NCBI GenBank assembly: GCA_902602415.1
Contig: CACKQW010000003.1
Coordinates: forward strand, 62,001-126,000
Origin: an uncultured Bacteroidota bacterium
GTDB lineage: Bacteria; Bacteroidota; Bacteroidia; Flavobacteriales; Flavobacteriaceae
Length of the DNA stretch: 64,000 bases
Direction: 5' to 3'
Part shown: positions 63,328-64,000 of the stretch, piece after piece
Layout of the letters: every line of letters begins with the position of its first letter
How positions within the stretch are numbered: the first letter of the stretch is position 1
Program-made: the position numbers and the translations under genes
Notes under the pieces: model-generated
What the model was told of the DNA's origin: nothing
What the model saw: the letters and a program-made list of their open reading frames with translations, nothing else
Databases searched by the model: none

Positions 63328-64000
63328 ATGGGAAGAGCATTTGAATTTAGAAAAGCAAGAAAAATGAAAAGATGGTCTGCTATGAGCAAAGCATTTACTA
63401 GAATTGGAAAAGATATAGTAATTGCAGTCAAAGAAGGAGGCCCCGATCCAAATAGCAATTCTAAACTTAGGGCTGTTATACAAAATGCCAAGTCGATAAA
63501 TATGCCAAAAGACAATATTGAAAGAGCTATTAGCAGAGCAGTAGATAAAAGTCAAGGAACATTTAAAGAAATACTTTTTGAGGGATATGCACCGCATGGT
63601 GTCGCTGTACTAGTGGAAACTGCAACCGATAATAACACTAGAACTGTTGCAAATATTAGAAGTTATTTTAACAAATTTAGTGGTAGTTTAGGTACATCTG
63701 GATCTGTTATCTTTATGTTTGATCACATATGTAATTTTAAAATTGACGCATCTGGATTAGATTTAGATGAAATTGAGCTTGATCTTATTGACTTTGGTGC
63801 TGAAGAAGTCTTTTTAGACGGAGATAATGTAATGATTTATGCACCTTTTCAATTTTTTGGAGTATTACAATCCGAACTTGAGAAAAGAAATATTGAAATT
63901 ATTTCGTCAGGTTTTGATAGGATTCCGAACACTTTTAAAGAAATTGATAAAAAACAAAGAGAAGAAGTTGAAAAGTTATTAGAAAAAATTGAAAATGATG
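63328..64000 (+). CDS. YebC/PmpR-family regulator or translation factor (3' truncated)
   Basis: The window ends inside this gene; about 224 codons are visible of an expected 235-250. It begins MGRAFEFRKARKMKRWSAMSKAFT, the hallmark YebC N-terminus, with GGPDPNSNSKLRAVIQNAK (about 33-51) and NMPKDNIERAI (about 54-64), then GYAPHGVAVLVE (about 82) and the two C-terminal domains. Recent work assigns some YebC proteins to helping ribosomes at proline runs; older work calls them regulators. It starts 2 bp after gcvT. Confidence 0.93.
   Translation, partial: MGRAFEFRKARKMKRWSAMSKAFTRIGKDIVIAVKEGGPDPNSNSKLRAVIQNAKSINMPKDNIERAISRAVDKSQGTFKEILFEGYAPHGVAVLVETATDNNTRTVANIRSYFNKFSGSLGTSGSVIFMFDHICNFKIDASGLDLDEIELDLIDFGAEEVFLDGDNVMIYAPFQFFGVLQSELEKRNIEIISSGFDRIPNTFKEIDKKQREEVEKLLEKIEND

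Noticed and set aside
63145-63597. 150-codon minus-strand frame
   Set aside because: It lies antisense to the end of gcvT and the start of the YebC gene, both with clear family motifs, and has no family resemblance.
1-64000. CRISPR arrays, insertion sequences, prophage or integron structure
   Set aside because: No evenly spaced direct repeats, transposase, integrase or phage genes were seen; gene order looks like ordinary core chromosome.

Overview
This window is chromosomal sequence from a low-GC member of the Bacteroidota, most likely a marine-type flavobacterium with a compact genome. The evidence is the gene content: a PorX-type regulator of the type IX secretion system (T9SS), proteins with T9SS C-terminal sorting domains, a fused LpxC/FabZ, BshA for bacillithiol, DUF4258 beside TsaE, fused E1 alpha/beta subunits, and promoters of the Bacteroidota form TTG-N(17-23)-TAnnTTTG. 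Genes are packed tightly. Same-strand neighbours often share stop/start bases, and five of ten convergent pairs overlap at their ends.

Layout. 1-2021: end of topoisomerase IV subunit A, then a small lipoprotein and an XRE regulator on the opposite strand. 2022-2311: AT-rich divergent intergenic region with a perfect operator-like palindrome and a long hairpin. 2312-7394: Lrp-type regulator, aroB, proline dehydrogenase with a start-site anomaly at a T9 run, and the DUF4258-tsaE-porX block. 7511-13747: envelope and metabolic operon lpxD-lpxC/fabZ-lpxA-efp-sucD-fabG-prohibitin, closed by a clear terminator. 13830-18186: MscS channel, then a DUF1800/DUF1501 pair whose second member has a twin-arginine-like signal and a T9SS sorting tail. 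18232-22317: HMA-domain membrane protein, SF2 helicase and fused E1 dehydrogenase. 22430-27562: 2OG-Fe oxygenase, SUI1 factor, nucleoside phosphorylase; opposite strand aroC-gltP-ung. 27665-29359: respiratory D-lactate dehydrogenase. 29367-38436: eight-gene minus-strand block with amidase, MCE protein, two Fe-S proteins flanking a HAD protein, a conserved unknown, a GH3/beta-lactamase fusion and bshA. 38512-41508: lptD and ridA. 41503-44358: GlcNAc kinase, gapA, pfkA. 44444-47221: tsaD, rsmE, AI-2E transporter. 47376-49753: large T9SS-secreted protein followed by a 48-codon gene with a signal-like N-terminus. 49810-50054: three tRNAs (Ser, Pro, Arg) on the minus strand with a well-formed promoter. 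50136-64000: 7TM-HD phosphohydrolase, thiolase, NlpC/P60 hydrolase, TPR protein, gyrA, clpC, hutH, gcvT and the start of a YebC-family gene.

The main themes are outer-membrane and peptidoglycan building (lipid A, LptD, amidase, NagZ-like hydrolase, MCE), T9SS control and cargo, and central metabolism. I see no CRISPR array, phage, insertion sequence or defence island. The items most worth following up are the 48-codon gene behind the exoprotein, the XRE/operator/hairpin region, the T9 run at the proline dehydrogenase start, and the Tat-plus-T9SS DUF1501/DUF1800 pair.
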